Source: Archivesica marissinica (lineage: Eukaryota > Mollusca > Bivalvia > Venerida > Vesicomyidae). From it: a stretch of 64,000 nucleotides of DNA. A program made the position numbers and the translations under genes. How positions within the stretch are numbered: the first letter of the stretch is position 1; each line of letters begins with the position of its first letter. The stretch covers positions 66,570,139 to 66,634,138 of the forward strand of contig CM026387.1 in NCBI GenBank assembly GCA_014843695.1. Reading direction: 5' to 3'. Shown here one piece after another: positions 49,259 through 60,394 of this stretch. Under the pieces are notes generated by a model. The model worked only from the letters and a program-made list of their open reading frames with translations. It did no database searches and had not been told where the DNA came from.

Positions 49259-49563
49259 CATAATTAATATTCAGCTCTCTCACCCCCATTCACCACTTGG
49301 ATGCTAATACTTCAGCTTATGCAGAGCTCAATTAATCATTATTTTCTATAACAATATATGTATAAATATACATTTACATATTATTCTACCAGGTATGTTA
49401 AATGCGTAGGTATATACATTGTATGACCACATTACGATCATGTAACGAATTTATCTATAAGCTTAGAAAACATACAATTCCATATTAAACTCATAGGCCG
49501 AACGGTATACTCACATACATGCTATTAAAATCATTGTTTGAATATGATTACGGGACATTCTAC

Positions 49564-49746
49564 TACAGTCAAACCTGTGTTAGTGGTCACCTCTATTAAG
49601 CAGCCAACCTGTATTAAGCAGCCAGTTTCCAGATTCCCAATATGCTAGTTTACTCTACAGTTGACCTATATTAAGCAGCCACCTGTGCTAAGCAGTCACT
49701 TTCAGTGATTCACTTGGCTGGCTGCTTAAGACAGGTTTTAATTGTA
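49564..49746. mobile_element. MITE-1 in intron 12
   Basis: tacagtcaaacctgtgttag to caggttttaattgta. The same size and inner ggctgcttaa motifs as the 10.4-kb copy, with TA at both ends; the right terminus carries two changes. Confidence 0.78.
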
Positions 49747-49919
49747 TATGGAACAGAACTATGATAATCTATCTCGCTATCTTCCTCTCTAGTGTGTTGA
49801 TACTATGGAACAATCCATCTCATTCAGAACAAAGATTCAATATTTCTCATGATCCGTAAATGAACAATACTGTTATACATATTCAGTCTGTACATGGTAT
49901 ATTAGAGATTAATACTCAC

Positions 49920-50087
49920 CTTTGATACACGTTGGAGAATCGCTCCAAGCAGGACCAGTTTCACATGTCAGCATGGCGTCACCAGAGAGAATGTATCCAT
50001 CATTGCAACTGACACCAGCTACCGAACTAAATGTTGTACCCTGTGGTGTATCCGACTGACCATTGGTAGGAGCGGGATCTCCACAAT
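49920..50087 (-). CDS. Sushi exon 12
   Basis: Type C CCP domain starting DCGDPAPTNGQ, with GYILSG and GPAWSDSPTC, resembling exon 5. Acceptor ...acacgcag, donor gtgagt. The next intron carries a MITE-1 copy and a SINE-B copy. Confidence 0.88.
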
Positions 50088-50384
50088 CTGCGTGTTAAGT
50101 GAAATACTTATTGGTATGGCCGAGTGATAATCCAATGTATGTGAAACACTTCGAATCAGTAATATATTATAATAATAAGAATAAGTTACAAATAGTATTT
50201 CGCCTTTCAGTGAATATGGATTCTACTTCAATACACAATTTACAACTTATGTTAATATGTATATTATGTATAATTATGATGTGCTCAATATTCCTTATAT
50301 TGATAAGCATTGATATTTATAAATAGGTTGGTTAACATTGTATTGACAGTAGAACTGACAATATATGTCCAGCCACAACCTTAC

Positions 50385-50555
50385 CAATGAATACACACGT
50401 AGGATTAGAGCTCCATGCTCCTCCATCCTCACATGTGATATATATGTCTCCCTGTAACGTGTATCCCTCATCACATTCTATAAAGGCTACTGTCTTATAG
50501 GTTGTTCCTGATGGAATATTGGCTATTCCGTCTATTGGTGATGGATCTTGGCAAT
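50385..50555 (-). CDS. Sushi exon 11
   Basis: Type B CCP domain starting NCQDPSPIDG (CG replaced by CQ), with GYTLQG and GGAWSSNPTC. One extra residue after the last cysteine (CVFIG) makes it 171 nt. Acceptor ...tattcag, donor gtaagg. Confidence 0.88.
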
Positions 50556-50599
50556 CTGAATAATATCACATAATTCATGTCACTTATCAAACCAATGCC

Positions 50600-51490
50600 A
50601 TGTGTAGTATCCAATTAAGAATAGAATACATCTTACGGAGCTGTAATTGCCCATCATAAAACAAGCAAGATTCATTAAATATAAATCAACTGAATTGAGT
50701 GGCCAACATGATATATTTAAGAGGCAACACTCGATTGCTTTTAGCGCTATGCCATGTCAGCCCTGGTTACTAGTATAATGCAATGGCTATCAAATTGGCC
50801 ACGCATTCCAATATATCGAACACTGCCACAAACCACCACTCACCTCCAGTAATTTACTGTGTATACACTAAACACAATGATAAATGATAATAAAATAAAG
50901 TATCAGTAGTTAAACATAAGCTGACGAAAATGCTGACTCTCCAGCAGACCGTGAAACGTTTGCATCCGTGACATTCGCCATACTTATGTATACATCCTTG
51001 CCCTTTATATAGTAATGGTACTTGGTGGTACTAAATCAAATTATGATTTCAAACATGACTAATATATTATGTAATGTTCGCGAACATACAGTTGTTGATT
51101 GATTATCATTACATGGACGATATGAGTTGGTACACATCTCAAAAGTAACCAATACATGTATACTATTCTAACAGCATTACATCATTGTTTATGGCAAGCT
51201 CGCTAATTTGCATAGCAACAATAGAAACTTACACTCGTTGCTTACAACTTCATTATATTCGTTAGGTGATCATGCATACCTAGTGACCAAGCAGTGGGTT
51301 ACACCATCTTCAATAGACACGATGCAAAAACATTATACATTTTATAAATGAAACACTTATGCGTGCATGTTTGCATCAAACCTAATATATATATTACTAC
51401 GTATCATGTACGTACGTACCCGAGTATGTGAGGAACAACTAAAATGTACGATTGGGTCTTTCATTGAAATATATGTGTACATGTTTTTTA
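50600..51490. other. Intron 10, no recognised feature
   Basis: AT-rich sequence between sushi exons 10 and 11; I find neither a sushi relic nor a known repeat. Confidence 0.5.
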
Positions 51491-51511
51491 TTTAATTCCA
51501 ATGAGCATTAC

Positions 51512-51679
51512 TTTGAATCACGCATGTAGCTGTATCGTTCCATCCACTGTCCAAACATATCAATGAGGACGACCCACTCACATTGTACCCAGGAATACAT
51601 GTAATTGTAGCAGTATCATCCAGAGTTGTACCGGTGGGTAGCATTGCAATACCATTGGTTGGTGTTGGATCACCACAAT
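51512..51679 (-). CDS. Sushi exon 10
   Basis: Type A CCP domain starting DCGDPTPTNG, with GYNVSGSSS and GWNDTATC, closest to exon 13. Sequons NVS and NDT. It ends with A, so the first residue of exon 11 becomes Asn. Acceptor ...tattaccag, donor gtaatg. Confidence 0.89.
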
Positions 51680-51987
51680 CTGGTAATATAAATGCAACAA
51701 TATAAGCACTATTTGAAAGCATAAGTACAAGCAAGATATAAAAGCATTATAATGATTATGCGTATAGAAATAAGTATAAATATACATATGCCTTTGAACT
51801 TAGTAGCAGCTATTATATAGTATCGTAAAGACAAAGAAACACATAACGTATATTTTAAATAAACATAATTATGTGGTTGTGTATTATTGAATGCTTCAGT
51901 ATGCCATTGTATATGGTACGCTCTCTTTATATATATATGTGCATAATGATTACATAAAATACTTCCATTAACTAAAAAAGCTGAAGG

Positions 51988-52055
51988 TCATTCAACACAT
52001 CGTCTGCTTTTAATTATTCCAATATTTGGTGCTGGATCTCCGTAATTTGGAAATC
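51988..52055 (-). pseudogene. Decayed sushi exon start between exons 9 and 10
   Basis: The minus strand reads NYGDPAPNIGI, matching the first eleven residues of the sushi exons, but the first cysteine codon is TAC and the AG acceptor is gone. Beyond the motif the match ends and no second half is seen. I read it as the relic of a lost domain in the array. Confidence 0.5.
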
Positions 52056-52315
52056 CGGCATAACATAATTAACGATAAACTAATACATAAAAGAAAATGC
52101 GGAATTAAATTAATTATCAAGAATGTTTGAGATACCAAATAAGATTGATGCACATCACAAAATAGATTTATCGAAAATTCATTGTGGTTGCAACAATTGT
52201 CGAAACAGTGTCAGTTATTTGACGTGATTCTGTTTATTTTATTCCAAATACATTTCAGGAGCATTTAGTGGATTTCATAAACAGTTGATACATTATTAAT
52301 AATTATTATTTTCAC

Positions 52316-52483
52316 CTTTGACACATGTCGGATAAGAGCTCCAAGTTCCCCCGTCATCGCAAGTTATGTGATCTTCTCCTTGTAAAGTGTAACCGTCATC
52401 ACATCTTATAATGGCTAAATCACCGTAGGTTGTACCCTGTGGGAGGCTTGCTATTCCGTTCGCAGGTGATGGGTCGACACAAG
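52316..52483 (-). CDS. Sushi exon 9
   Basis: Type B CCP domain starting ACVDPSPANG: the first junction codon is GCT (Ala) and the usual CG is CV. GYTLQG and GGTWSSYPTC match exons 7 and 11. Acceptor ...catctcag, donor gtgaaa. All four cysteines and the Trp are kept, so the domain looks functional. Confidence 0.87.
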
Positions 52484-52624
52484 CTGAGATGTAGGATTAT
52501 AAATAAAATACAATGTATTAGTTACTCTGCGGTATAAAGGATGATACACGCTTTAATTAACGTCCGTAGATTATACAGGTATATAATATTATATCCACTG
52601 ATTTATTTGTATGACGAGCACCCG

Positions 52625-52800
52625 TTAGCCAGGGAACAGGCGTCGATATAGTTTGCCTGGTCAGTCAAATAAATATATTTTAGCGCCGAGACCATTAATT
52701 GGGCCGCATTGAGTTTCTGATAATATCAATGTCATTTTGCCAAAGCTATTAAAGTGAAAAATCGACAGACTGGAACCCAGGCTAAGCACGCGTGTGCGCA
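52625..52800 (-). repeat. Interspersed repeat (copy of 37.7 kb) in intron 8
   Basis: Reverse of aactcaatgcggcccaattaat...gaccaggcaaactatatcgac, followed by the gaaaaatcgacagactggaa segment shared with 37.1 and 45.5 kb. Here the two parts are joined, so they probably belong to one element. Confidence 0.65.
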
Positions 52801-52907
52801 ACAGCGAAAGAATACCGAATATATTTGAAATGATTCCTAACATTGGCTAAATCACGAAAATCCAGTATCAATCTGAAATATTATATATCTTAAAAATTTC
52901 ATATCAC

Positions 52908-53075
52908 CTTGAATAACACATGCTGCCGTGTCATTCCAGCCGTCCTCCAAACATGTAAGTGTAGAGGGTCCACTAATGTCATAACCAGGACTACATGTTA
53001 TTGTTGCTGCCTCGCCAAGAGTTGTACCACTGAGTGTAGTCGCAATGCCATTTGAAGGTGCAGGATCACCACAAT
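52908..53075 (-). CDS. Sushi exon 8
   Basis: Type A CCP domain starting DCGDPAPSNG, with GYDISGPSTLTC and GWNDTAAC, very similar to exon 6. Acceptor ...cattgtcag, donor gtgata. NDT is the shared sequon. Confidence 0.89.
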
Positions 53076-53888
53076 CTGACAATGTATTCAAATGACATAA
53101 CTTAACTTCTTTGCCGGAAAGCTCTACAATTTGCAATTTGCTCACAGAAACATGGACAATGGATGTAATTGGATGAGTGGTTCAACAAGCTAGAATGTAC
53201 CAGCAGTGTGCATATGAAATACACGAATGGGTATATTAAAACTATATGAAGAGTTAATAAGATATTTACAATTGATCAAGTCACAAGGGTGCCAACATAC
53301 AGACAATCGGAATCTTTCAAACTAGGCAAAATAGGCTGACACTGCTTGCTTCAGTCCAGTGATGGTACTGATTACTTCAATCCGGGTTATATAGAAGGAA
53401 ATCCATTTGAAACTAGGATAAATTATCTGGACGCCGTGATAATTAATTGATTACGGTCAGACACCATTTCAGTAATTAGAGTTAACAAGAAAGTAGGGGC
53501 GCTAGTATATCCCATGCTGACATACGGATAGTCAGAGTAGCGGGTATTATATTGTTTTATTGTAATTTAAATCATCCCTTTGTGGCAGATCCTATTCTTC
53601 TCGGTGGGTGTCGTTTCTTTTTTCGTTTTTTTAATAATAGTTTACCATAAATTACAAATTAATTATACATACAATGAAAAATACATGGAAAACAATTATA
53701 AATTAAATTAGGATTAATTAGTATTGCTGTATACGATTTAATCTGACAACATTACATACATCCCTCCCTCTATTATTTCCTCTCTTGTTATTTTGTAATT
53801 AGAATGCCCATTACCAAAACCACGGTACAATATCTACAATAGGTACAATATTGCTGCGTCCAGTGAAGGATACATACACATTTCTTAC

Positions 53889-54056
53889 CTCGTAAGCATG
53901 TTGGTTTAGAACTCCAAGTTCCACCATCGTCGCAAGTGATGCGTTCCGATCCTTGGAGCGTGTAACCACCGTCACAAGCTATAAAACCGATTTCACCATA
54001 CGTCGTGCCAGTTGGAAGACTAGCAGTACCATTGACTGGTGAAGGGTCACCACAGT
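53889..54056 (-). CDS. Sushi exon 7
   Basis: Type B CCP domain, NCGDPSPVNG after joining to exon 6, with GYTLQG and GGTWSSKPTC. Cysteines fall at 2, 28, 42 and 54. The acceptor (...ttctttcag) lies only about 10 bases from the ACAT-rich tail of a SINE in the same orientation, so the branch point of the preceding intron probably lies in the SINE. Donor gtaaga. Confidence 0.89.
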
Positions 54057-54067
54057 CTGAAAGAATG

Positions 54068-54292
54068 TATGGGTATATATGTATGTATGTATGTTCCTTT
54101 AATGTCAAACCCCTCGCGGGGACTTAGACATGTTTTCCTGAGCAGGCTTAGCCGACCTAAGCGATTAACCAGTACTAAGCAATGTGTGTGAGGTGCCTTG
54201 CTCAATGACACTACATACGTGGCCTGACCGAGTATCGAACCCGGGACCGTTCGATTCCAAATCCGACGCTCTACCACTGGACCACGGACGCC
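54068..54292 (-). mobile_element. SINE-G abutting the exon 7 acceptor
   Basis: Reverse strand: head ggcgtccgtggtccagtggt, B box ccgggttcgatactcgg, body with the self-pairing ccccgcgaggggtttgacat, and an ACAT-repeat tail ending about 10 bases before the splice acceptor. Same orientation as the gene. Confidence 0.8.
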
Positions 54293-54620
54293 ACACTTAT
54301 TTATTATACTAGTATTTATGTTATGTATTCTTCAAAATATTACAACGAGGTATCGACCCTCGGTAGCATACAATCAAGTTACCGAGGATCTATACCTATG
54401 CTGATATGGAACTACCCACGTAATAACCTCTAATTATCGGAAAATCCAACATTAACTTCTGAGAGTTTGCAGATTGCATGCTGGGAATTTATTGTTACAA
54501 TAATATATGTAATAAAGTATGTGTTGTAGCAATACTATGCGTTTGATGTATGTCTACCATTCTTGTAAATATATGTTTAACTGAACTACAATATCAGGAA
54601 TGCAATTGAAAACAACTCAC

Positions 54621-54788
54621 TTTGGACAACACATGTTGTTGTATCATTCCAGCCAGTATCCAAACATGTAAGTGTAGATGGTCCGCTGATGTCAAACCCA
54701 GAATCACATGTTATGGTTGCTATATTCCCCAGAGATGTACCACTGGGTGCATGGGATATCCCATTGAAAGGTGTCGGGTCACCACAAT
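54621..54788 (-). CDS. Sushi exon 6
   Basis: Type A CCP domain starting DCGDPTPFNG, with GFDISGPSTLTC and a GWNDTTTC ending. Its closest relative is exon 8. NDT is a sequon shared by most type A domains. The exon ends with A, so the junction codon with exon 7 is AAC (Asn) instead of the usual Asp. Acceptor ...actttag, donor gtgagt. Confidence 0.88.
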
Positions 54789-55131
54789 CTAAAGTTGTAA
54801 AGGAAATGTGTATTGTATAATGTTATATCATAATGGAACGTCATAATTACCATGAACATACATGTGCATACTATCATATTATATCTTTTCTAGTTTCCGG
54901 ATCATCTGGATGTTACCTTTAGTTTAGTTACATTGAGTATATTATATATTGGAGCAGATTATATATTAGAACAAAAGACCAATTACACTATCCGGATACT
55001 TTGGATGAAAAGCTGACAAACGATTTAAAAGTTTAACATGTTTGTGCAAGTTTACCATAATACAGATACAATTATCCGCAGTGTCCGGTTAAGTGCAAAT
55101 AACGACCTCGCAACACACACATTTCACAAAC

Positions 55132-55299
55132 CTCTAATACAAGACGGAGTTGAACTCCATAGTGGTCCTGCGTCACAGTAAATATGGCTGTGTCCAACCA
55201 ACTGATAGCCCTCATCACAGCTAATGATAGCAACAGCGCCAAATGTTGTACCTCTAGTCTGTTCTGTCTGACCATTTACCTGTGTTGGATCGCCACAAT
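55132..55299 (-). CDS. Sushi exon 5
   Basis: CCP domain starting DCGDPTQVNGQ with cysteines at 2, 28, 42 and 54 and Trp at 48 within GPLWSS. It resembles exon 12 (NGQ near the start, GP before the Trp), and these two form a third subtype (type C). The donor gtttgt is weaker than the others. Acceptor ...gttcctag. Confidence 0.87.
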
Positions 55300-55444
55300 C
55301 TAGGAACGACAATAAACTACGATGATGTACATTGATGTCATGTTGTAGTAACTAAGCACATCACAACATCATTAGTGTAAAAGCTAGAAAGAAGATGAGC
55401 ATACATACTTCGGATAAAAGAGTGTACATGTTACAGGGTGCGGA

Positions 55445-55545
55445 AAATGTGTAGCAACCATGGGGCTCGAACAGGGAGCCTATCACTTACCGGGCGAACA
55501 CTCTATCGACTTAGCTAGCATGGCCGCTTACATACTCTCTCTCCT
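55445..55545 (-). mobile_element. tRNA-like SINE fragment in intron 4
   Basis: Reverse strand gctagctaagtcgatagagt (A-box like) and cctgttcgagccccatgg (B-box like), spacing suitable for a tRNA-derived promoter. No other copy in the window. Confidence 0.45.
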
Positions 55546-56166
55546 CAATGGTGACTTAAGTCTATACCGATACCGTGGCATATGTCCCACACCAAATATT
55601 GGAATTATTCCAAGATTGTCCATGTATAGAGAACACGGTAAACATAATATCGAAGTATATTAGTCGCGGTCCATCGTTTACCGCCAAATATGAGAAAAAT
55701 GTGCAGCTTAGAAGACTTCAAACAAACAAATACATTTATTATCAAATAATATCCACGAGAAATAACTGTAAACCAAGTTCAATAAGTACCTGTAACATTA
55801 TCACTATTTGTTTAATATTCCAAAATGTAAATTATACTTTTTAAAATCAAACCGAAACATCAGAACAAACTAATTGACATACTTAATCAATTAGGCAAGC
55901 GTAAGAACAGGTACTGATTGTGCATGTTAGCTAGTGGATTTATAGGCGACAGTCTACTAATGTAGGTAATAATAATTTGGATATTATAGGACTGTATGTA
56001 AATATCAAGGCATTATCGCACATTCGACATAGATTTTTTCAGTTTATTTTACAATATACAACTCGTCCCATTTACCTATATCACTAATTTGTTTCTGTTT
56101 CTGCAGAAGGAACACACCGTTATGTTTGTAATTCGTATTCATACATTATAACACAGTCATTCTTAC

Positions 56167-56334
56167 CCTGTATTTCGCATGTTGGCGTATCGCTCCAACC
56201 AGTATGCAAACAATATAACACTGAAGATCCTGTCAGATTGTAGCCGGCAGTACACGTTATGGTAGCGTTGGAATTATATGTTGTTCCATATCTCAAATCC
56301 GCAATACCGTTCGCTGGAGTAGGATTTCCACAAT
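56167..56334 (-). CDS. Sushi exon 4
   Basis: CCP domain starting DCGNPTPANG, type A, with cysteines at 2, 28, 42 and 53 and a GWSDTPTC ending. Possible N-glycosylation sites are NAT and NLT. Acceptor ...tctgacag, donor gtaaga, a close match to the consensus. Confidence 0.88.
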
Positions 56335-57051
56335 CTGTCAGATAGATCATCCATTATGCAATATTGTGTTCTCTTCTCCTGAGAACTAAGGTAACTACAA
56401 ATAATTACCATATATAGTATTACTCTAAGAGATGCGGCAGACTTGTAGAATCAACTTATTGTGATGTTTTTTTCAGTATGATGTCATAATAATAAACCGA
56501 TAACACAGAACAATACTGTGTCAAATAATGTCTTGTATTGAGCATTGTACATGTCGTCTCCTGGGCATTGGGTGTAACATTGTACCAACTGTGTTATATA
56601 CAGTTGCGTCAATTATCACGATCATCATTGGCCATATTCAAAAGTATAAAAGACAGAAACACAAACGTGTGCCGGTGCTTGTCCACATTTGGCCATTACC
56701 ATTATAAATGTAATATCGATGGGGACAACAACATTCATAGTATACGAGAATAGGATTAACTTGAAACATATAGTCCTGTATATCATAACCACCATTGATG
56801 GATCATAATCCCCCATTTAAAATGTTTATGTACTTTGTTCTATGCTAGTTAGAACATTCGGTATATTGAAGTTCGTATGGTAGCAGTTGTACCACGCTAT
56901 TTTCAGTCGTACTGAACATATTGTATAGTATGTTGCATTGGTTATGGTGGTAGGTAGATGGGACGGACGTCTTCGAATGCTGTTAAACATGTGACCCACA
57001 CCATTTGGATATCATTTTATGCGTGTTATTGCATTTAATTAACTTCACATC

Positions 57052-57225
57052 CTGATGAGATTAGATATGTTAGAGTTTGGAGGATAGTGCAATAGGAGAG
57101 TATCATCTGGATCTTTTACGTGTACGGTGTAAAACAACGACACGAGACCTCGGCTTAAAGTCCCATCTGAAAGACTGTTAATATTATTAGGGTCAGACGG
57201 GAGATTAAACCTGCGATCGCTGGAT
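57052..57225 (-). mobile_element. SINE-A, both ends truncated
   Basis: Body from ctgatgagattagatatgtt to the B-box side gagattaaacctgcgatcgc. The 3' end block with gcgacg is missing. Confidence 0.75.
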
Positions 57226-57814
57226 ATATTTATGTATTGCAACTGTTTATGTATGACGCATGCTTGATTAAATTAAACATGACATATGTCTATATAACAA
57301 CGTATTCGATAAACTTACTTGATGCTGACGTACTCCTTGTTCACAAAGTCGTGACCGAAGCCAATGTGTATATAAGCCATAATTAAACATATATAATATA
57401 AATGCCGAATAAATTAACACTATTCTTAATGTTTGCAGTGCACAACTCAATACTGGTTATAAGAATTTGATGAAGTAACCACATTATCTAAAATAATCTA
57501 AATGGTCAGTAACGCTTTGTTTCAAAGATGTACTCAGTGGTTTGTATCGTTGTTTGTTTATCGATTGAGACGAAAATAGGAATCTTGCCCAAAAACTCAT
57601 ATATACTAATAGTTGGCATCGATGTTTATTTTTGATTGGACTACGGTACTAAGTAGACTATTAGTTGACGTATGCTAATAGTGAGGTATTAATCAGTTAT
57701 TCGTATTTATACGAACAGGATGTTACTAAGTACAAATAAATAAATATATTCAAACAAATAAAAGAAGGCTAACTCAAAGCAAATCAAATGATGGCTGGAG
57801 TTGAGTATATTTAC

Positions 57815-57982
57815 CATCTGGGTCGCAAGTTGGTATATCACTCCAAGTGCTGTCTGACTGACATGTGATAGTAGATGAACCGGATATTACGTGGCCTGCG
57901 TTACAGGTTATTTCAATGACAGTTCCATAATCGGTGGCAGAATCATTCGCTGTCCCTTTGTAAGGAGTTGGGTCACCACAAT
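57815..57982 (-). CDS. Sushi exon 3
   Basis: CCP domain starting DCGDPTPYKG with cysteines at 2, 27, 41 and 53 and Trp at 47 (STWSDIPTC). One residue is missing before the second cysteine and the segment NDSATDYG is unlike the other domains, so this is the most divergent repeat of the middle set. Acceptor ...attgtag, donor gtaaat. Confidence 0.86.
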
Positions 57983-59171
57983 CTACAATAATAACGTTTG
58001 ATTCCAGAGAGTTAGATTGGTAACATTGTTTTTATTATAACTGATAGAATTATACAGTTGCACATTTTGTCAGTCAACCATGTAATGGCAATCCAAACGG
58101 AAACGGTGGCGTAGTCCGTTTCATTGACCAGAACCAAAGTTGGTGTTATATGTTACATGGTCCAATAAACTTGATACCAAGTAACGTCGTATCATTGTCA
58201 AAGTAATGGTGTATTATTGTCCATTTTATCTAATCCACGTGGCCGTATTCAACTAAAATAATTGAATAGCAACAACAGTTGACGTTAATAATTATTAACA
58301 TTCTTTATCCAGTATAGTCTAATATATTATATTTCAGAGTCATAACTGTTATTGCAACCAATTCTTGACTTGAACCCTTCCTGTCCTGTCTAGAATGAAA
58401 TATCCGCCTTAAGAAATAGAGTGCATTTTATAATCTATTGTGCAATTGCACCGCGAACTACCTTTGAGTTTTATAACGTATGGTTACTTAAAGAGGCTGG
58501 CTCTAGAAAATGATTTGTTTAAAACGGCAGCCATATTTATCATAATTTGACACTATATCCAAATATGTGTCAGTGTTATGTTGTAGATACCTAGGTTTCT
58601 TAGAGCATCTTTACGAATTATTGTGTAAATAATTGTTTCAATGTGTCTATATTAACCGTTTTGGACTCCAAAATGATGTTACTTAATTTCGTGATCAAAT
58701 CAAACAACGGTCAAATTAGTCTTAGTGAGTACGCTGCTTTCGCATTGCTTAGATACATAATACTGTAGAAATAAAACAAATAATTATTTTCTAAGGCAAA
58801 CTATGTTCTGTTTTAAAAACATTTTTGGGCCAACATATATTCAATACACAATTGAGGAAAATAAAAACTAATGGTGAGAGTACAATTAGACTGGTTGATA
58901 TCATACGAATGTATAACTAATGAACATCTAAAACGTCATAGATCTTAACAGCACAACCGTTATTTTAATCTCATCAAATGGTAAGTATTCTTTGTTACAT
59001 ATAGACATGTGAAATACCGTTCATTTAGGTATTAGACTACTAAATGTGTGTATGTAATGGATATAATAAATATGTATATGTATATGTAATTATTGGACTC
59101 TTTGAGTTGCGTAGCACCGAACTAAGTGCAAATATTTTACATATTGGGTCTGTATGAGGCTTATAGCTTAC

Positions 59172-59412
59172 TTAACCCTTTCAACACCAAGTAACTCACA
59201 TGGACTGGTCCATGATATTTTTAGACCAATAAATTAATAACAAAATTACATTTGGATCAGTTCATTTATCAAAATGGGTAATTTTTCTAAAAATAGTTAT
59301 GTTACTTGAAAAAAGTGCAGATCCTGATGAGACGGCTCGTCACGAGCCGGCTCATCTGGATCTACACTTTTTTGTAAGCCAATTTAGAGGTATGTGGTGT
59401 TGAAAGGGTTAA
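59172..59412. mobile_element. Inverted-repeat MITE in intron 2
   Basis: ttaaccctttcaacacca is perfectly mirrored at 59395-59412. The right half holds a second hairpin: aaaaagtgcagatcc, then cggctcgt/cacgagccg, then ggatctacactttttt. Confidence 0.78.
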
Positions 59413-59596
59413 ACACACACACATAGATATCAAGATCTTACTATATAAAATTGATGATTTTGTACATTTATGTATATGATTAGATATAATACTCTGACCT
59501 ATTGAGAGCAGTCCAACATTGAAAATAAAGTACAACAAGTACAAAGTATGAATTATTAAATAAATTATGAATATACTTGTATATGGGGTGTCGTAC

Positions 59597-59767
59597 CTTT
59601 GATAGTACAAGTTGAGTTGGAGCTCCAAGTACCCTCATCTCCGCACGAGATATATCCACTTCCGACAAGTGTAAACCCTTCGTTACAGGTTACAAAAGCA
59701 GTGTCCCCGTATTCAGTACCCTCAGGAATAAGGGCTAAGCCGTGTGTAGGTGAAGGGTTTTCGCAAT
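59597..59767 (-). CDS. Sushi exon 2
   Basis: CCP domain of 58 residues starting DCENPSPTHG, so the usual CGDP is CENP. Cysteines fall at 2, 28, 42 and 54 and Trp at 48 in the GTWSS form (type B). It has one extra residue near the end, making this exon 171 nt rather than 168. NST before the last cysteine is a sequon. Acceptor ...atttag, donor gtacga. Confidence 0.87.
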
Positions 59768-60079
59768 CTAAATTATATTATAAAAGTACATTTTAAGCAA
59801 TTATAGACGTATTTCCAAACAATGTTACGTTAATGATGCACTGTCATTGTCCATTAGGTATTACTCTATTATACATATGTTTTACTCTTGAATTCATCAA
59901 TGTATACGTGTAGTTCTATTCATACACGGTTCGCTCCCTTGACATTGATAATGCCATTTGCAAAACAGTTATTGTAACACTGTGTGTGACGGCAGATTAC
60001 GTTATGCCGTTATCGTTAAGTTTCGTTGCATGGTCGCACTGACTACAAGGTAATTACATAGATACGTTTATTTATATAC

Positions 60080-60232
60080 GTCAAACTCTTTGGAACCATC
60101 CCATTGCCTAATAACACGGTTGCAATCCGAACGCTCTGAAACTTGTGCAAATGGCAGATCAATTTCGATAAGGGACGCAACCTCAGTACGACTCGCATGA
60201 GAGCCATTTCGACCATTGAACCCGTCCGCAAT
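60080..60232 (-). other. Exon-like relic in the first visible intron
   Basis: The minus strand has an acceptor-like ...gtgtacag followed by ATTGCGG, exactly like the sushi exon starts (DCG). In that frame three stops interrupt a Cys- and Trp-rich stretch (DCGRVQWSKWLSCE). Another frame is open to a TAA at 60068 and contains VIRQWDGSKEF, which recalls the end of some CCP domains. Size and place fit a decayed extracellular-domain exon, but the family is not certain. Confidence 0.35.
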
Positions 60233-60249
60233 CTGTACACGCATCACTA

Positions 60250-60267
60250 TGTATATATGTATGTATG

Positions 60268-60301
<34 letters not shown>

Positions 60302-60394
60302 TGTATGTATGTATGTATGTTCTATTAATGTCAAACCCCTTGTGGGGACCTATACATGTTTTCCTTTGCAGGCTTAGCCGACCTAAGCAGTATG
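60250..60394 (-). mobile_element. SINE-G, 5'-truncated, with (ACAT)n tail
   Basis: The tail-side body (ccccacaaggggtttgacat) and a 70-base tetranucleotide tail are present, the tRNA-like head is missing. As at 54.06 kb, an exon-like acceptor follows the tail. Confidence 0.78.

Noticed and set aside
55586..55625. Plus-strand CPTPNIGIIP as a sushi relic
   Set aside because: It is on the opposite strand to the gene and only about 20 bases resemble the 52.0-kb relic; chance or a small shared repeat is more likely.
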